From: Oopsacas minuta
Taxonomy: Eukaryota; Porifera; Hexactinellida; Lyssacinosida; Leucopsacidae
Direction: 5' to 3'
DNA length: 64,000 bases
Assembly: GCA_024704765.1 (NCBI GenBank)
Contig: JAKMXF010000296.1
Location: forward strand, 470,465-534,464
Both the position numbers and the translations under genes were made by a program. Under the pieces are notes generated by a model. That model saw nothing but the letters and a program-made list of their open reading frames with translations, was not told the DNA's origin and ran no database searches. Below are positions 25,601-37,560 of this stretch, one piece after another (position 1 is the stretch's first letter; the number at the start of each line of letters is the position of its first letter).

Positions 25601-27161
25601 ATGCTGAATCGGACATACTCACTTCAAATATGTTATCAGCATCTCGAAGTTTCACTACTTTCTCTTTATAGCTCCATCTGCATCCAACAATATTCTATGG
25701 GGGGATATTCTATAGCCTAGATTATAATATCCTGTGTAATGAGCAATATTTTGAATGAAATGTTCACAATCGGGCTAAATACAATCAATTCAGTTCATCT
25801 CAATTTGGCTCACGTTCAGTTCATTTACCGGTTGTTCACTTTTCATTTTGTTGAAAGGTTACTTTGAGATTTTTTAATTTTAAAATTCTCACCAGCATAT
25901 AAGTAAACTATAGCTTACTAAGCCTCACTACTGATTATTGATTCGTGACCAGGGATGTTCTTGTCGACCTTACCGAATTTGAACGATTATGTCACCTGTT
26001 TGATAAAACCATAATTACTATGCAGAGGGGCAGCCTGAGAATACTTATCTAGCCTAGTGATGGCTGATGGGTCCAATTTTCGGATGATTAGACTTGTAGT
26101 ACCTTCCTTGGCGTGGTCTGTCATATCATGTTTCGTCGTTTGTTCTATCATAGTAGGTGTCTCACTGAATGTACATGATATTTACTTTTAAAACAAGGAC
26201 GTACCGTTTATTTTAACTATTTCAAACTAGTCCAAAGCTGTGGAAGAAATTAGACCTAAATGCAACAGTGCTATTTATGGTTAGTTCCGTAGAATCCAAT
26301 ATAATGCACCTATTTCCTTTTTGGTCCTGCGAATAAGATACTTCACCGGTTTCCTGTTAATATTAACCACTACGAGGGTTCACTGTCCAAAGTGGCTTAA
26401 ATTGGGAATTCTATATTACTATTTCTTTTACTTTTGATTGATCATGTTTTTTGGCTAAATTGCTATTTTCCACACGTCCAACATAGATAACATACACTCA
26501 ATTATCATATTGCAAGATTTATTACAGAAAACGAAGAAAAGCATATTCACATTGTACAGCTGTTAGTTTTTACATAAGTCAGGTATTATTACGTCTCTCC
26601 AAATAATGTTCAATATTAGTTCATTAAATATGTACTAGAATTCGTATAAGACCAGGGCTTGCGACAGCCCATTTTGATTTGCGCACTTCTTTTCCTTTGT
26701 CAAAGTGTCTGCGCGTACCTATATTTTTTGGTAAAATCCGAAATTTACATTCAGTAATAATTGGTGTTTAGGTTTGCAGAAGTCACATTTATATTGTATA
26801 TATGCGTGCGATGTCCTTATGAAATGTGATATTTCTGAAGGTTGTAATGAGGGAATTTAATTTTGTAATATTTCTTTGCTTGTGTTGTTTTGGTTAGCAA
26901 AGAATGTCATATTAGCCATTCATTACTAAGGCCATTTCTCTACAAAGAGACATGAATACTGTATAAATAACCTGCCAGGAGATAGTATTTTCTGTAGTTA
27001 TCACCAGATTTTTCCCATGCTCACATTTTCCATTGTCATTCATTTTTACTGAAATGAAATTTGAGATTTTTATTATAACTTAAACGGTACCATTAACAGT
27101 GTTTATTATCAATTTAATTTGAGACTTCCACCCAAAGTTAAGTTGTTTGAAACATTCGGAA
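22626..27161. other. long non-coding intron stretch
   Basis: About 4.5 kb with no recognised gene. A GC-richer patch at 23873-23978 begins CAGGGGCTTCGCC and ends GCGACGTCCCTG, and could be a tiny hAT-type MITE; no 8-bp duplication flanks it. Open frames such as 24777-25121 show no family motif. Confidence 0.4.
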
Positions 27162-27564
27162 CAGGCTTGGACCGGGTCACGAATAAACCGGGTCACCGGG
27201 TCACGAATAAACCCGGTCACTATTTTCAATAAATTTCCGGGTCTGAATCGGGTCACTGATTTTGACTTGACCCGGTTTATATCTTTATGGGTAATTAAAT
27301 TATAACGGTTTGTAAATCATAAAGATTCAGTCAATATTAGTTACACGTTTCACTTTCATGAATCATTAGTATTTTTACTAAACTTGTTTGGTATCATTAC
27401 TACCGTATACTTATATACATATATACTCTTATGTACGTATATAGATAATGTAATATAGAAAATTAATGTTTTGAAAACCGGGTCAAATACCGAAACTGGG
27501 TCACCGGGTCGGAAATTTCAACCTGGCCTACCGGGTCAGGATATCATGACCCGGTCCAAGCCTG
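27162..27564. mobile_element. 403-bp hAT-type MITE with 8-bp TSD
   Basis: Terminal inverted repeats CAGGCTTGGACCGGGTCA (left) and its complement (right), flanked exactly by ATTCGGAA on both sides (27154-27161 and 27565-27572). The word ACCGGGTCA is repeated many times near both ends, in both orientations. It is non-coding. An 8-bp duplication plus a CAGG terminus identifies a hAT-driven non-autonomous element. Confidence 0.88.
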
Positions 27565-27572
27565 ATTCGGAA

Positions 27573-29089
27573 TATATCCCAAAATTTCTAAAATGTTATT
27601 TGGATCAGTACTATATCAATACATGTATCAGGTGATTATCGTGATCTCGTTAGAACACAATGTTGAGTTTTGACAACCAAGAAAAGCAGTTGTGGTCATT
27701 ATTTTCTTATAAGTGAGTTCCTTAGAATGTTCTTACTTGAAATTGAGAGACAATCACTATTAATTAGTATGCTTTAGTTCGCCTTCTAATTCGTTGATTT
27801 AAAGAAATAATCATACTTATAGTTGCTATCTCAGGAATATATGAACGCTGAAACCTTACGAATTAATGTTTCCTTGCTTAGTTTATACTCCATTTCCGGA
27901 AGTGACTGCCATGCGTCTAACAAATGACAACTAGCGAAAGAAAAACACATTTTTCAACTGTGTAGACAATGGATAATTCAAACGAACATGTTTATGTGGG
28001 CATATGATTGCGTTTTGAAAGTTTTCAAAGTTTTAATTGAGGTTTTTAGTCAGAAGTGTGATTGCGAAATTTAGGGCAGCGTTGTTCATTCTGAATTGTC
28101 AAAGCAGCGATGGTAGATTTATGAACTACTACCTAACCTGCTTGACGATTACGACCTCCAATAATTGATGGATTACATTACTTCATGGTCTAACTTACAA
28201 CAAGTTTAGCCAAACTATCCCTCTCAGAATCATATAGAATACGAAAAGAATCTTGACACATTTTCAAAGGAAATCGCATTTGTCAATAGAGATACAATTC
28301 AAATCAGGCTAAGAGAAGAGCTTACTATCACATTGTTGATTTAACCAATCTTCGACGAAGTAGAAGTTAGCAGCTAATTCGAACTAAAAAGCGTGTTCAC
28401 GTATAGCTAGAGAAAACAACTGTAATTTTTCAATAATAAACCATTTGTGGATTACGAAAATGTGATAATAATTTTAAAATATGAGTGATGGCTTACCATC
28501 AATTTTTAGAATGTTTATAACATCAACTTTGGAGTGTATTTGACCATCTCTCAGTAATACTTATCTATTCCATTTACTTTATAGACTTTATAGCTGCATG
28601 TTTAATTAACTTTTTGTACGAATTCAGATTCACATATAAATTTAAGTGCATTTAGGACGAAGAACCATTTATAACCTTAAGTCAACACTGGCCATGATCT
28701 ATGACAATACAATGCTCTAGCGGTCCTAATCAACGCCCCCGTGAATTCATTATCGAATATTGGCTAAATGTTTAACCAAACACATTTCCTGATAGTTTTC
28801 GTGAATATCCATACATATGCATTTTTATTAGTTAATTATACGGTAGTAAGTTCTTAGGTTATGTATTCAAAACTTTACAGTGGAACTCTGATAAGACTTA
28901 CTTTCGCTAAGTACTTACGCTGGAGCTTTGTGTTTTTGACAACATCTTGTGGTGGCCACCAGTTTTAATTGTCCTTGTAGATTTTGACTTCTTTGTATGG
29001 ACTCATCAAATGATCATTTTTCGTTTCAACTTAATGCACCTGTCCATGAAGGGATCTACCTCAACATGAGATCAGTAAGCTTATCAGCA
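27573..29089. other. non-coding, with a copy of a dispersed repeat
   Basis: At about 28360-28530 lies a diverged copy of the repeat also found at 48395-48800 (+) and 53425-53825 (-). Shared blocks include GTGTTCAC, TAGCTARAGAAAAC and GTGGATTACGAAAATGT. Nothing else is recognised. Confidence 0.5.
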
Positions 29090-29690
29090 GTAATTTAACC
29101 CTCTGACACAGATTTGAAAGTAAAGAGGCAAATTTGTATGCTCTTCATCAAATAGATCTTCATTCATCGTATTGGACAATAAGATCTCTTCTAATTCTAC
29201 TTCAATCAGCTCTTCTGTATGAGTATTTACGAGCTCTTCCACTTCCGAAGCAGCGAGATCCTAGAATCCCTCTCTTCCAATATCATATGAAATCTGGATG
29301 ATCGTTTCTATTCCCTCATAGATATCTGTTAAACTATTTGGGGCTTGGACTACCTCTTCACAACTTATTTCAGATTGCGTTAATGATAAACGGTTACAAT
29401 TAATTTAATGAATCTTTGATGTCTCTAATACACTAAGCAGTATTGTAACTCTTCCAACAGTCGATTCCGAAGATAGAATCATTCTTCTCCATCATATTCA
29501 AGATTCGATTGAAAGACCGCTTTAGGTAATAAGACTTGAAAGTGGTCCAATGGCTGAGGGTGGGCAGTTGTATTTGGTGGTAATTATATTACTTTGACTT
29601 GATCATGGATAATTGTATGCGTGGGGGTGACTGGGAACGCCATCAAACGTCAATACCACGATAAAATCCATATTCTACTTTGTTAGGTAT
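29090..29690 (-). pseudogene. Tigger/pogo-type transposase fragment
   Basis: On the - strand, broken frames contain DGVPSHPH, where pogo/Tigger transposases have DNAPSHP (about 29640). Next comes PPNTTAHPQPLDHF (about 29560), the hallmark of the DDE domain of CENP-B-related transposases. An acidic tail follows with EVEELVNTHTEELIEVELEEI (about 29130-29270), like the C-terminal helix of Tigger proteins. Stops and frameshifts separate these pieces. No terminal repeats were identified, and the N-terminal DNA-binding region was not found. It would once have encoded a transposase for TA-targeting elements. Confidence 0.62.
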
Positions 29691-31599
29691 TTTCCTCAAT
29701 GATAAGGGTATTGTGAAACCACCCATGAATACATTATACGTGACCTCAGCTTTCTTTCTTATTTCGTCTCCATATGACTGGTAACTTATATTTATCTTTA
29801 TAATTTCTCTTTAGAGAACTGTACAACAGAACTGACTTTATGATCAATGTCTCTAAGAATAGATATTTCAATGTATTGTGAAAGGCATTTAAGAATGTAA
29901 TTGTAATCTTGAAACGTCATATTTTGTATAACCCATAATTCTTTGAAGCCAATTGTTGATTTCATATCTTCTGACATGCCTGACGAATTGATACCAAAGT
30001 AATTACTTCAGTACATGATGCTTTGATGAGGTCTTTACTATAACATATTCATAATAAACACAATATGCTTTTGATGAAATATTTAAGGAACAAAAGTTTC
30101 AATCATCCAATACCATCTCAACTATAATTGCTTAATTGTAAGGCTTGTGAGCAATTTAGCCCCATGGGTTGTTGCTATCCCATAGAGTTAAAATAAAGTA
30201 ATTTTGTGTGCTCACTGCTTCTCATCTCTTCATCAATATCTGAATCTAAATGCCTTCAAAGTAAGTACATGTGATATCAATCAGGATCGGTTCATTTTTC
30301 AACTGTGGTTTCTCGGCTATCAGTAGCAATCCTTTTCATTATCTCTGGGTAAAATCAATTGAGGTGTTGTTATCTCTTGGATCTTGTTCAACTTACACCC
30401 ATTGGTGAAGCATAACATAAATTTATGACCTGCATTTATGTCCGATATAATATTCGCTGTTTTTTTATTTGATTTTTCGTAATATATCAAAAGATTGCAT
30501 TATAACAGTATACGTTTTTTGTATCCTCATTTAGTCATGGAACTTATCTTAAATGAGGTCAATCTCTCCTTACTAATACCATAAAACAATTCTCGTATAT
30601 TTCTATATATATTGATCTACTCACAAAATAATCCATGTTCAAATATCAAGAAAATCCACAATCACACGGTTTTGAATCTCGAACAACCTTGTTACTGTAA
30701 ACCGTTTGCTTAATAGCTGGAGCTATTTATCAATTATTCAGGAATTGAGAATGTATTATGCAATTCTTTTTGGTCAATTTTTCATGATACAAAATAGGCT
30801 GAATTGAACTTGGCCGAATTGTCTGTTAACTTCACTTACTTTTCCGAGGTGATATTAATTAATTTTCAATTATGAAATTGATGCGGATTTAATATGACTT
30901 TTCCAAAACAGGATCAATTTCTTTGAATTCTACATGATACAGATTCAAGCTTTACGTACAAGCACGGAAACCTAGATACAAAACAGTATTACAGTGCTCG
31001 ATAATCAAACCTAGGACTTAAGATAATGAGTGCTAGCATGCTGGCCATAATCTCGGGGTAATGGGTCATGGCTCCGTGACTCATGACCCATGACCCACTA
31101 GTACTTTCAATGTATTCTCCAGTTTAAATACGAATCATCATCATCATTATAAGATGATATACAATTATACATAGAAATATTTAACATATTTGGCAGAGTA
31201 ACAAATACGTTTTTTGAGATATATCATATATTCTACACCCAGGACGCAAATACCATAATTGGCCTATAACGAATACTTGACAGCTCGATTCGTCAATTGG
31301 TCAATGGGTCTGGTGGCTCATGGGTCAGCAATGTTGACCCATGGCCCACTCTGCCACCTACCACCCAAAAGTGGCTCTTTCATTTGTCGCCTAATTTATA
31401 GGCGTTGCCGTGCAGGCATTCGGTAGTGGAGAGCAATACCACCCAATATTACAGATCCTATGCTCACAAGTTACCTAAGAGTAATGTAAACTCTTAGTCT
31501 CAATTTTCACATCATCTTGAGCCTTTTCATACTGCCAAATTGCGCATCCCACTCTCTTCTACTATAATATTATAAGAATAGTGAATAGATGAATTGACA
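29691..31599. other. non-coding, with a palindromic repeat at 31058-31375
   Basis: Near 31058-31105 and 31300-31375 the words TGGGTCATG, CATGACCCA and TTGACCCATG recur in both orientations, marking a small inverted-repeat element. A related copy is at 56355-56410. Nothing else is recognised. Confidence 0.45.
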
Positions 31600-33653
31600 C
31601 ATATATGATATATGTGAATCGTGTTGATATAGCCTGTGTAACTGAAACTTGGCTCCCTGGCGAAATCCCTTCTGTACCACTGCCATCGATGGTCACTTGT
31701 GAGAGGAGAAGCAGAGTTGATCGGAGAGGTGGCGTTGTCCTTATTTGCATCCATAATAGCATCCCATACCACAGAATTGAGAACTTAGAATGTGATATGT
31801 TCGAGTCACTTATGGATGCTTGTCAGGGGTGGGTGCATACCGCATAATCAAACATCCATGTAGGTTTTATATATCACCTTCCGGGCACTTGTGATCTTAA
31901 CGCCACATATCATAAAACCCATTGATGACACACTAGACACATACCCATTTGTGGGTGTTATGCTCCTCGGCGATTTTAATAGCGTACCGCCTGTGGAGCT
32001 ATCCATTAAAACAGTTTGTCATGTCACAAACACGGCATATAGCGATTTCAGACAAATTTCCAACATTGACAGTCTGCATGAAAAATCAACCGTTCTTTTG
32101 CTCCTCGAGCCTGTCTTATCACAATCTTGTCATTTATTTACCACCTTCTTCACATAGGTTTACGCAGCTAAAACTGTAATATTGAATGTCCGAGTGATCA
32201 ACTTGCATGAGATAATTTTCCGAAATGCTGTCTAAATTGGACTGGAACACATTGCACTCACAGCCATCGTTTGAGCAGAATTTTGAAGTTTCTAAAAGTC
32301 CATATCAGATCAAATATAAGATTATCTCCCAACCATAGATGTCATGCGCAGCGTCATATATCTAATAAACCATGAGTTACAAACTATTCCCGTCAACACA
32401 TTACTCAACGCCAACGAGCTATCCTTTCTGCAAATTTTATTGAATATCGTGCTCTACGCAACAAAATGATCAGTAATGCTAGTGCCATCCGCCTGTCTTA
32501 CCTTCGTGGTAAACTGAGCTCTCTGCTTAATTGCGACCACGCCATTGGTACAAACTACCACCAGTCAAGGGAAAACTTCCTCCAACATTCATTCCATGGC
32601 TAAATATTGTGTGGTGGGGATTTCAGCATACTACCTGTGAGGATAAACAGTTTTTTTGAATCATTTTGTGGGGATCTGGAGCCCTTGGGAGCGGGTATGG
32701 TGCCACAGTATTGCCCTGTTCCCCCAAACTATACTATCGACACTAACACCGTTTTATAGTTGCTTATTTGGATAGAATACACGAAGCTTTATGCCCTGAC
32801 GATATCCTTGTTTGTATTCTCCGAAACAACTCTTTCACTTTACCCCATCCGGTTGTACTATCTTTTATGCATCCATCCTGGAGTATTATTGACCATCTAT
32901 ATGGAAATCCGCCAATGTCTTCCCCATCCCAAAGCATAACCGTCCGCCAGCTATTGATAAAGGTTTGAGACCAATTTCACTGACAGGCGTATGGCGAAAC
33001 TATTAGAACGAATACTTAATAGGAAGATTGATGCTCGACATCATTGCTGGCATGCTTGTTCAGAATCACTACCGGAGACTTAAAGGTCTATTCACCACCC
33101 TTGCAATCGTTTAAATCTTCCACACTTGGCTCCTTGCGGTAGAGGAAATGAAGGCCTCACAGGTGGGCCTATTGGACTACCGTAAGCCTTTTGATTATGT
33201 GGACCACACAATAGTAATCACAAAATGTGAAACTTTGACCTCCCCTATCTTTTCTTTCGATGGTTATGTGCCTTTTTATCTAATTGGTCACAAAGGGTGA
33301 GGCTTGATCAGCAATTGTTCCCCTGGGTTTGTCTGATAGGAGTCTTTCCAACAAGGATCATGCCAGAGGCCCCTCCTCTTTATTTTACCCATAGTGATTT
33401 ACACTCTCTATGTCCTCTGCACAAATATATGGATTGTACCACCTTATAGGTGCAAGTCCAGAAGGGGAGCTTGAGCTCCATGCATACACTGATAGTCCTA
33501 ACAGTTTCGTTGTCCACCGCGAGCAAATGATGCCAACATCAATAAATCATGGGATTTATTGTATCTTTCGCTAAACAACCCTCCTCCTATCTTGATCGAA
33601 GGGATGAATATAGAGGCGAAATTCCACCTATATTTGTTCAAAAGCCTTTTAGC
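31600..33653 (+). pseudogene. LINE (non-LTR retrotransposon) relic, 5' part
   Basis: Broken frames on the + strand carry an APE-type endonuclease: VDIACVTETWL (about 31615, with the catalytic Glu) and RRGGVVLIC, then LLGDFNSVPP (about 31960), which is the GDFN motif. Reverse transcriptase pieces follow: PISLTG (about 32970), LDYRKAFDYVDH (about 33173) and a degenerate LCPLHKYMDCTT (about 33410) where active elements have YVDDT. It is interrupted by many stops and shifts. The RT continues after the inserted hAT, at 36565. It looks like the CR1/L2/Jockey group, but I cannot assign the clade. Confidence 0.72.
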
Positions 33654-34526
33654 GTCTATACCAGTGGTTCTCAGACTTTTTCTCATTGCGTACCCCTCAA
33701 GCTGGATCTTGTGTGTGATGTACCCCTTAAAATGGCCTGCATTGTAAATATTAGGTTTACAATTCCTTTTACCCAGTTGTGAAAAATAAAAGTGTTTTTT
33801 ATTCTAGCAATATAAATAAAGTAGATAATTAATTAGTGAGAAGGATGTGCTTGCATGTTGTGTATCAGGCTATCAATTCGTGGCACAGTTTTTGAAAGGG
33901 TCAGACGGAGATCACCTTCCACAGACAACCGCGCTCGAAATTTGTTTCTAATTAGTAATAGCGCTGAAAATCCTTGTTAACAAATTCCTCTTGGACTCTG
34001 TCTGGTATAGAACTTACATCGCATCTAAATGGATTTCGAATCATTTTCATGTCCAGCTCGCTCAAGTCTGGGAGTAAGTTTAAAATTCATTTCGCATTGC
34101 TGAGAGGTGAGCCTTTACTAGAGCACCTATACTTTGATCTGTAGTACCCTCTTCTCCAAGAGTTGCTAAGAGGCTTTCAAAAAAATCAAACTTTCCCACG
34201 GTTAACTTTGCTTCCCAGAGTTCTAACTTCATAATAAATGCCTGAATCTTGTTCACACAATTAATCACGGTAGTATACCGTCCTTGGAGGGACTTGTTGA
34301 GCAAGTTGATCCGCGAGAAGATATCATTTAGGTAGGCGAGTTTTTTCAGCCATTCTTTCTCTGAGAGTTTGCCGAAGAATTCTTTTGACTTCTCTTTCCC
34401 ATCTCGTTCAAAGAATTCAAGCAATTGGTTTTTCAGTGAATATACTCGAGAGAGCATGTTCCCTCGTGAGAGCCAACGAACTTCAGTATAGAACAGCAAA
34501 TTCTGATGGTCAATATCTAATTCTTC

Positions 34527-35749
34527 GAATTCAATTATTTTGGCAACTGAACTGAAAGTTCAATTATTCTGGCCAACGAATTCAGTTATTTTGGCAACCG
34601 AACTTAAGATTCAATTATTTCGGCAAACGAATTCAATTATCTTGGCAAACAAATCAATTAATTTGGCAAATGTTTAAAATTATACGCTCTATATATTGGT
34701 ATAATTTCAACATTTCCCTTTGTAGAGTGTGAATTCATATACTCAGACCAGAATGTTAAAAAATGTGTAGAAACATTATTTACATTAGTAACTTCTATTC
34801 ACTAAGATGGTAGAACCTGGTAGTCATAGATTCCTACCTCCTGGATGAAAGATGCAGAGAGGGAAGTACTGGCTCGTCGCCACGCCACTAGACAACGTGA
34901 CGAATTCAAGAAGGAGGTGGCTGCTAAACTATTAGACAATACCATTAACATGATCCAGGCAAAAATGTCACACCTCATTGTCTTATCTTCACAACTCAAT
35001 AACCTTATTTCTTCTATACAAAAGGCTTATTTTAAGGATATTTTCGAAGAATTGAATTCCTTGCCTGAAGATGCTGTCTTATCTGTAGAATACTATCCAG
35101 CAACAGCAGATGTAGTCAACATCTTTATGCTGACCGATAATATACAGAATGTCAATATTATGGAAGATGGTGACATTCTAGCTAATTCTACAACCAAACA
35201 TATAATGTTGAAGCTCAGAGACATGATAGCTCACAATATCGTTCTTAAGGAGCAGATCACAGGAGAAATCAGAAATGGCATTCCTGACATGATGAGGCTA
35301 TCCACAGATAAGATAAGCTGTAGAACTTTCCGCTTTTTACCAGTAAACCAACAGTGCTGGCTATTAGGACGTGACGAAATCGACGTTCTAAGAATAGACG
35401 CCTCAGAAGTTAAGATGCAAGAAGGAAGTGCTTACGAAGTAAGGACTGGAGTATTATTCTCTTCATCTACCAAGACATACACAATCAATTGGTCAAAATG
35501 CAAGAGAGAGCTACAGAAGTATGGGAGAGACCTTACATGGCCAAAGCCCTCAAAGAGGATGAAAGGAGAAAGGCTGCTTATATACTCAGGACGATCTATA
35601 GTAACTCCAGTAGATCGTCCCGAGGTTCTTCAAAATTAATTGCTTTTGTTTGCCAAAATAATTGAATTATCAGTTCAGTTGCCAAATTAATTGCTTTTGT
35701 TTGCCAAAATAATTGAATTTTCAGTTCAGTTGCCAAAATAATTGAATTC
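34527..35749 (+). mobile_element. 1.2 kb element of unknown family with iterated inverted ends
   Basis: The outermost ends are matching inverted repeats (GAATTCAATTATTTTGGCAA on both, then CTGAACTGAAA), and the match runs for over 40 bp. Each end is an array of a roughly 15-bp word, CAATTATTTTGGCAA, repeated about six times at the left (34532-34665) and about five times in inverted orientation at the right (35635-35745), at alternating spacings of roughly 22-29 bp. Such arrays often bind a transposase. Between them lies a single intact ORF (34845-35639). No target duplication is evident, and part of the host hAT is missing at the insertion point, so the exact ends are uncertain; the right one may extend to about 35770. 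Confidence 0.7.
34845..35639 (+). CDS. intact 264-residue ORF of unknown function inside the element
   Basis: I do not recognise the family. The ORF runs from ATG 34845 to TAA with no interruption, unlike every other transposon gene in the window. An in-frame stop at 34827 limits the start. Residues 1-65 are strongly helical and charged (EREVLARRHATRQRDEFKKE, then a leucine/isoleucine-rich stretch), probably a coiled coil. Residues about 66-150 are mixed alpha/beta-like with many Asp/Asn. Residues about 155-215 contain CRTFRFLP and CWLLGRDEIDVLRID. The tail (220-264) is basic with WSKCKRELQKYGRDLTWPKP. There are no obvious transmembrane segments and no DDE, zinc-finger or helicase motif that I can see. 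It may be a transposase of a type I do not know, an accessory DNA-binding protein, or a captured host fragment. Confidence 0.6.
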   Translation: MKDAEREVLARRHATRQRDEFKKEVAAKLLDNTINMIQAKMSHLIVLSSQLNNLISSIQKAYFKDIFEELNSLPEDAVLSVEYYPATADVVNIFMLTDNIQNVNIMEDGDILANSTTKHIMLKLRDMIAHNIVLKEQITGEIRNGIPDMMRLSTDKISCRTFRFLPVNQQCWLLGRDEIDVLRIDASEVKMQEGSAYEVRTGVLFSSSTKTYTINWSKCKRELQKYGRDLTWPKPSKRMKGERLLIYSGRSIVTPVDRPEVLQN

Positions 35750-36564
35750 AGTTGGCTAGATAATATTACATTCGTTTCTTTTCGGCGCTATCTCCCAAAA
35801 TGCAGTACACGATGTCCTTACAACAGGGGAGTATAAGATTTTCTGCAATCGTATGTGGTTTCTTTTCTTGAGCGATTCGCAAATCCACCATGTACGAGGT
35901 ACGAAGACCTGCTTGAGTCTGTTGACTCAATTGTCCTCTGTGATCTATACGGATTCGCTTTACTCCTACTTCTTGGTGCTTGAAGAAATCTATATCCTTA
36001 TCTGCAAGATTTGGGTGGCCTAGCTTAAATGGCGGTTTAGAAAACTTGGTTTCATCGAGCCCTCAGATAGCACCTTATAACATATTACACATTGTGGTAG
36101 TTCCCGTCCCTCTTTAAGTATGGATGTAAATCCATATTTGATATAGTCTTCATTATACTTCCGTTTCTTAGCAGATTCCATATGAATTTGGTGATAAAGT
36201 CAAGGTCTCAAAGAAATACTCTTCTAATTTCCATTTTATAAGAACAATACGATACACGGGTGGGTGTGATATTCAAATCAATATGAGTTGACACATATGT
36301 ACGGACAATGGAATCCTTAATTAGCATAACCTCAAACAATAAATATCCAAGGGTGATAATAATTAGTGATGAAACCATTGTAACTGATACATATTAATTA
36401 TTTGGCATGAAATAACTATCTATGTGCTGAGTCTGTTGACATGATAGTGTGTAACTCGAAATGTTTGTATATGATTATTACAGAATTGATATGATTAGTG
36501 AAACACCGGCGTACCCCTAGGAAAAGTGCTGGCGTACCCCAGTTTGAGAACCACTGGTCTATAC

Positions 36565-37010
36565 CATCTTAAGCAGCTGCGGAGAGCTTGCCTCGACAGA
36601 GGTGGCTTGCTCTTTTTCTGGATCTGTAGTCAGGCCAGTTGTTGAATATGCCCTATCCGGTGTGTCTTACATCCCTGACCATGTCTGATTCTGCCAAGAT
36701 AGAGTACATCCAAATGAGAGCCATGAAAATGATTGAGCTGAGCTTGTGTTATGTTGTGGCATTTGATAAAAACCACCTAATTTATCTTAGGGTCCATAAC
36801 GATTGTTTATTCGCGAAATATTTTCTGCCATTAAGTCCACATCACACAAATTACACCATCTTCTACCTGTACATATATCTCCCAGTATTCCCTACTTTGG
36901 TTATAAAATCTATCCTCCCAGAAACCAAAACTAACCGGTTTAGAACTTTCCAATTTTCAATAGTTCTATTGATACCTCCCTGGAGTTTCTTTTACTGGAT
37001 ACTGATGTGA
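36565..37010 (+). pseudogene. LINE relic, 3' part (end of reverse transcriptase)
   Basis: A continuation of the LINE split by the hAT. It carries SLTMSDSAKIEYIQMRAMKMI, the usual end of CR1/L2/Jockey-type reverse transcriptases (SxxIExIQxRAxxII), followed by SPHHTNYTIF and KTNRFRTFQFS, like their C-terminal extension. A frameshift precedes it. No poly-A or simple tail repeat could be fixed, so the 3' end is approximate. Confidence 0.68.
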
Positions 37011-37560
37011 CGCCTGAAATGAGGTCTCGAAAACACTGATGATATTCCTGCAGGTAATGACTTGAAGATCCTGATGAGATGGCCGAAGTAGATGAATGTA
37101 AGATACTGATGCCCCGGATTATTTTGATTGTACTGTTGTTCATTTTGTGCTCATTTTGTATGTATGTATTTTGGGAAAGGCTTCTCATCCTACATGTGCG
37201 CTTTTGGGAAATTCTGTTCATTTCAGATTAGCTCGTTCGATCAATATTCATTTAGAAGAATATTCTTACGCAAAAACACTCCAGGGGGGTTGTGAACCTT
37301 TTATTTTGTTTTCGTATATTTTTGAGAGCAATTTAGCCTAATTGCTACAAATTTCCTTTTCTTTTCTTTTCTTTTACATTAGTTATCTTATCATTTATCT
37401 TTTGTTAGGCAGTATCTTTTGATATATCCGAACTATTGAATTAATTACTTGAACTATCTACCATTCTCCAACACCTGTTCAAGTTCAGCTTTTGATAGGC
37501 TTGGATTACTTTTCGAGCCGGTTAAATTACCACCTGCCACCTGTCACCTGGGTGCTAGGT
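37011..37560. other. non-coding
   Basis: Probably includes the LINE 3' untranslated region. A short (CTTTT) run lies near 37355-37375. Confidence 0.4.

Larger units (their letters stand above)
33850..36185 (-). pseudogene. ZBED5/FAM200-type hAT transposase relic
   Basis: On the - strand the N-terminal part (36180 down to about 35770) reads KRKYNEDYIKYGF, then CVICYKVL (BED-type finger), GHPNLADKD and SAEKKRM. The protein resumes at about 34526 with LDIDHQNLLFYTEVRWLSRGN, LKKLAYLNDIFSRINLLNKSL and, near 33850-33950, RLTLSKTVPRI, the usual hATC end. About 200 residues that belong between KKRM and LDIDH in this family are absent, exactly where the foreign element 34527-35749 sits. Several stops are present. 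It is not functional. Confidence 0.82.
33662..36556 (-). mobile_element. ZBED5-like hAT transposon inserted in the LINE
   Basis: Ends CAGTGGTTCTCAGACTTTTT (left) and the complement CAGTGGTTCTCAAACTGGGG (right), flanked exactly by GTCTATAC (33654-33661 and 36557-36564), an 8-bp hAT duplication. Reading across the empty site joins the two LINE parts. The element itself contains a further insertion at 34527-35749. Confidence 0.9.
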
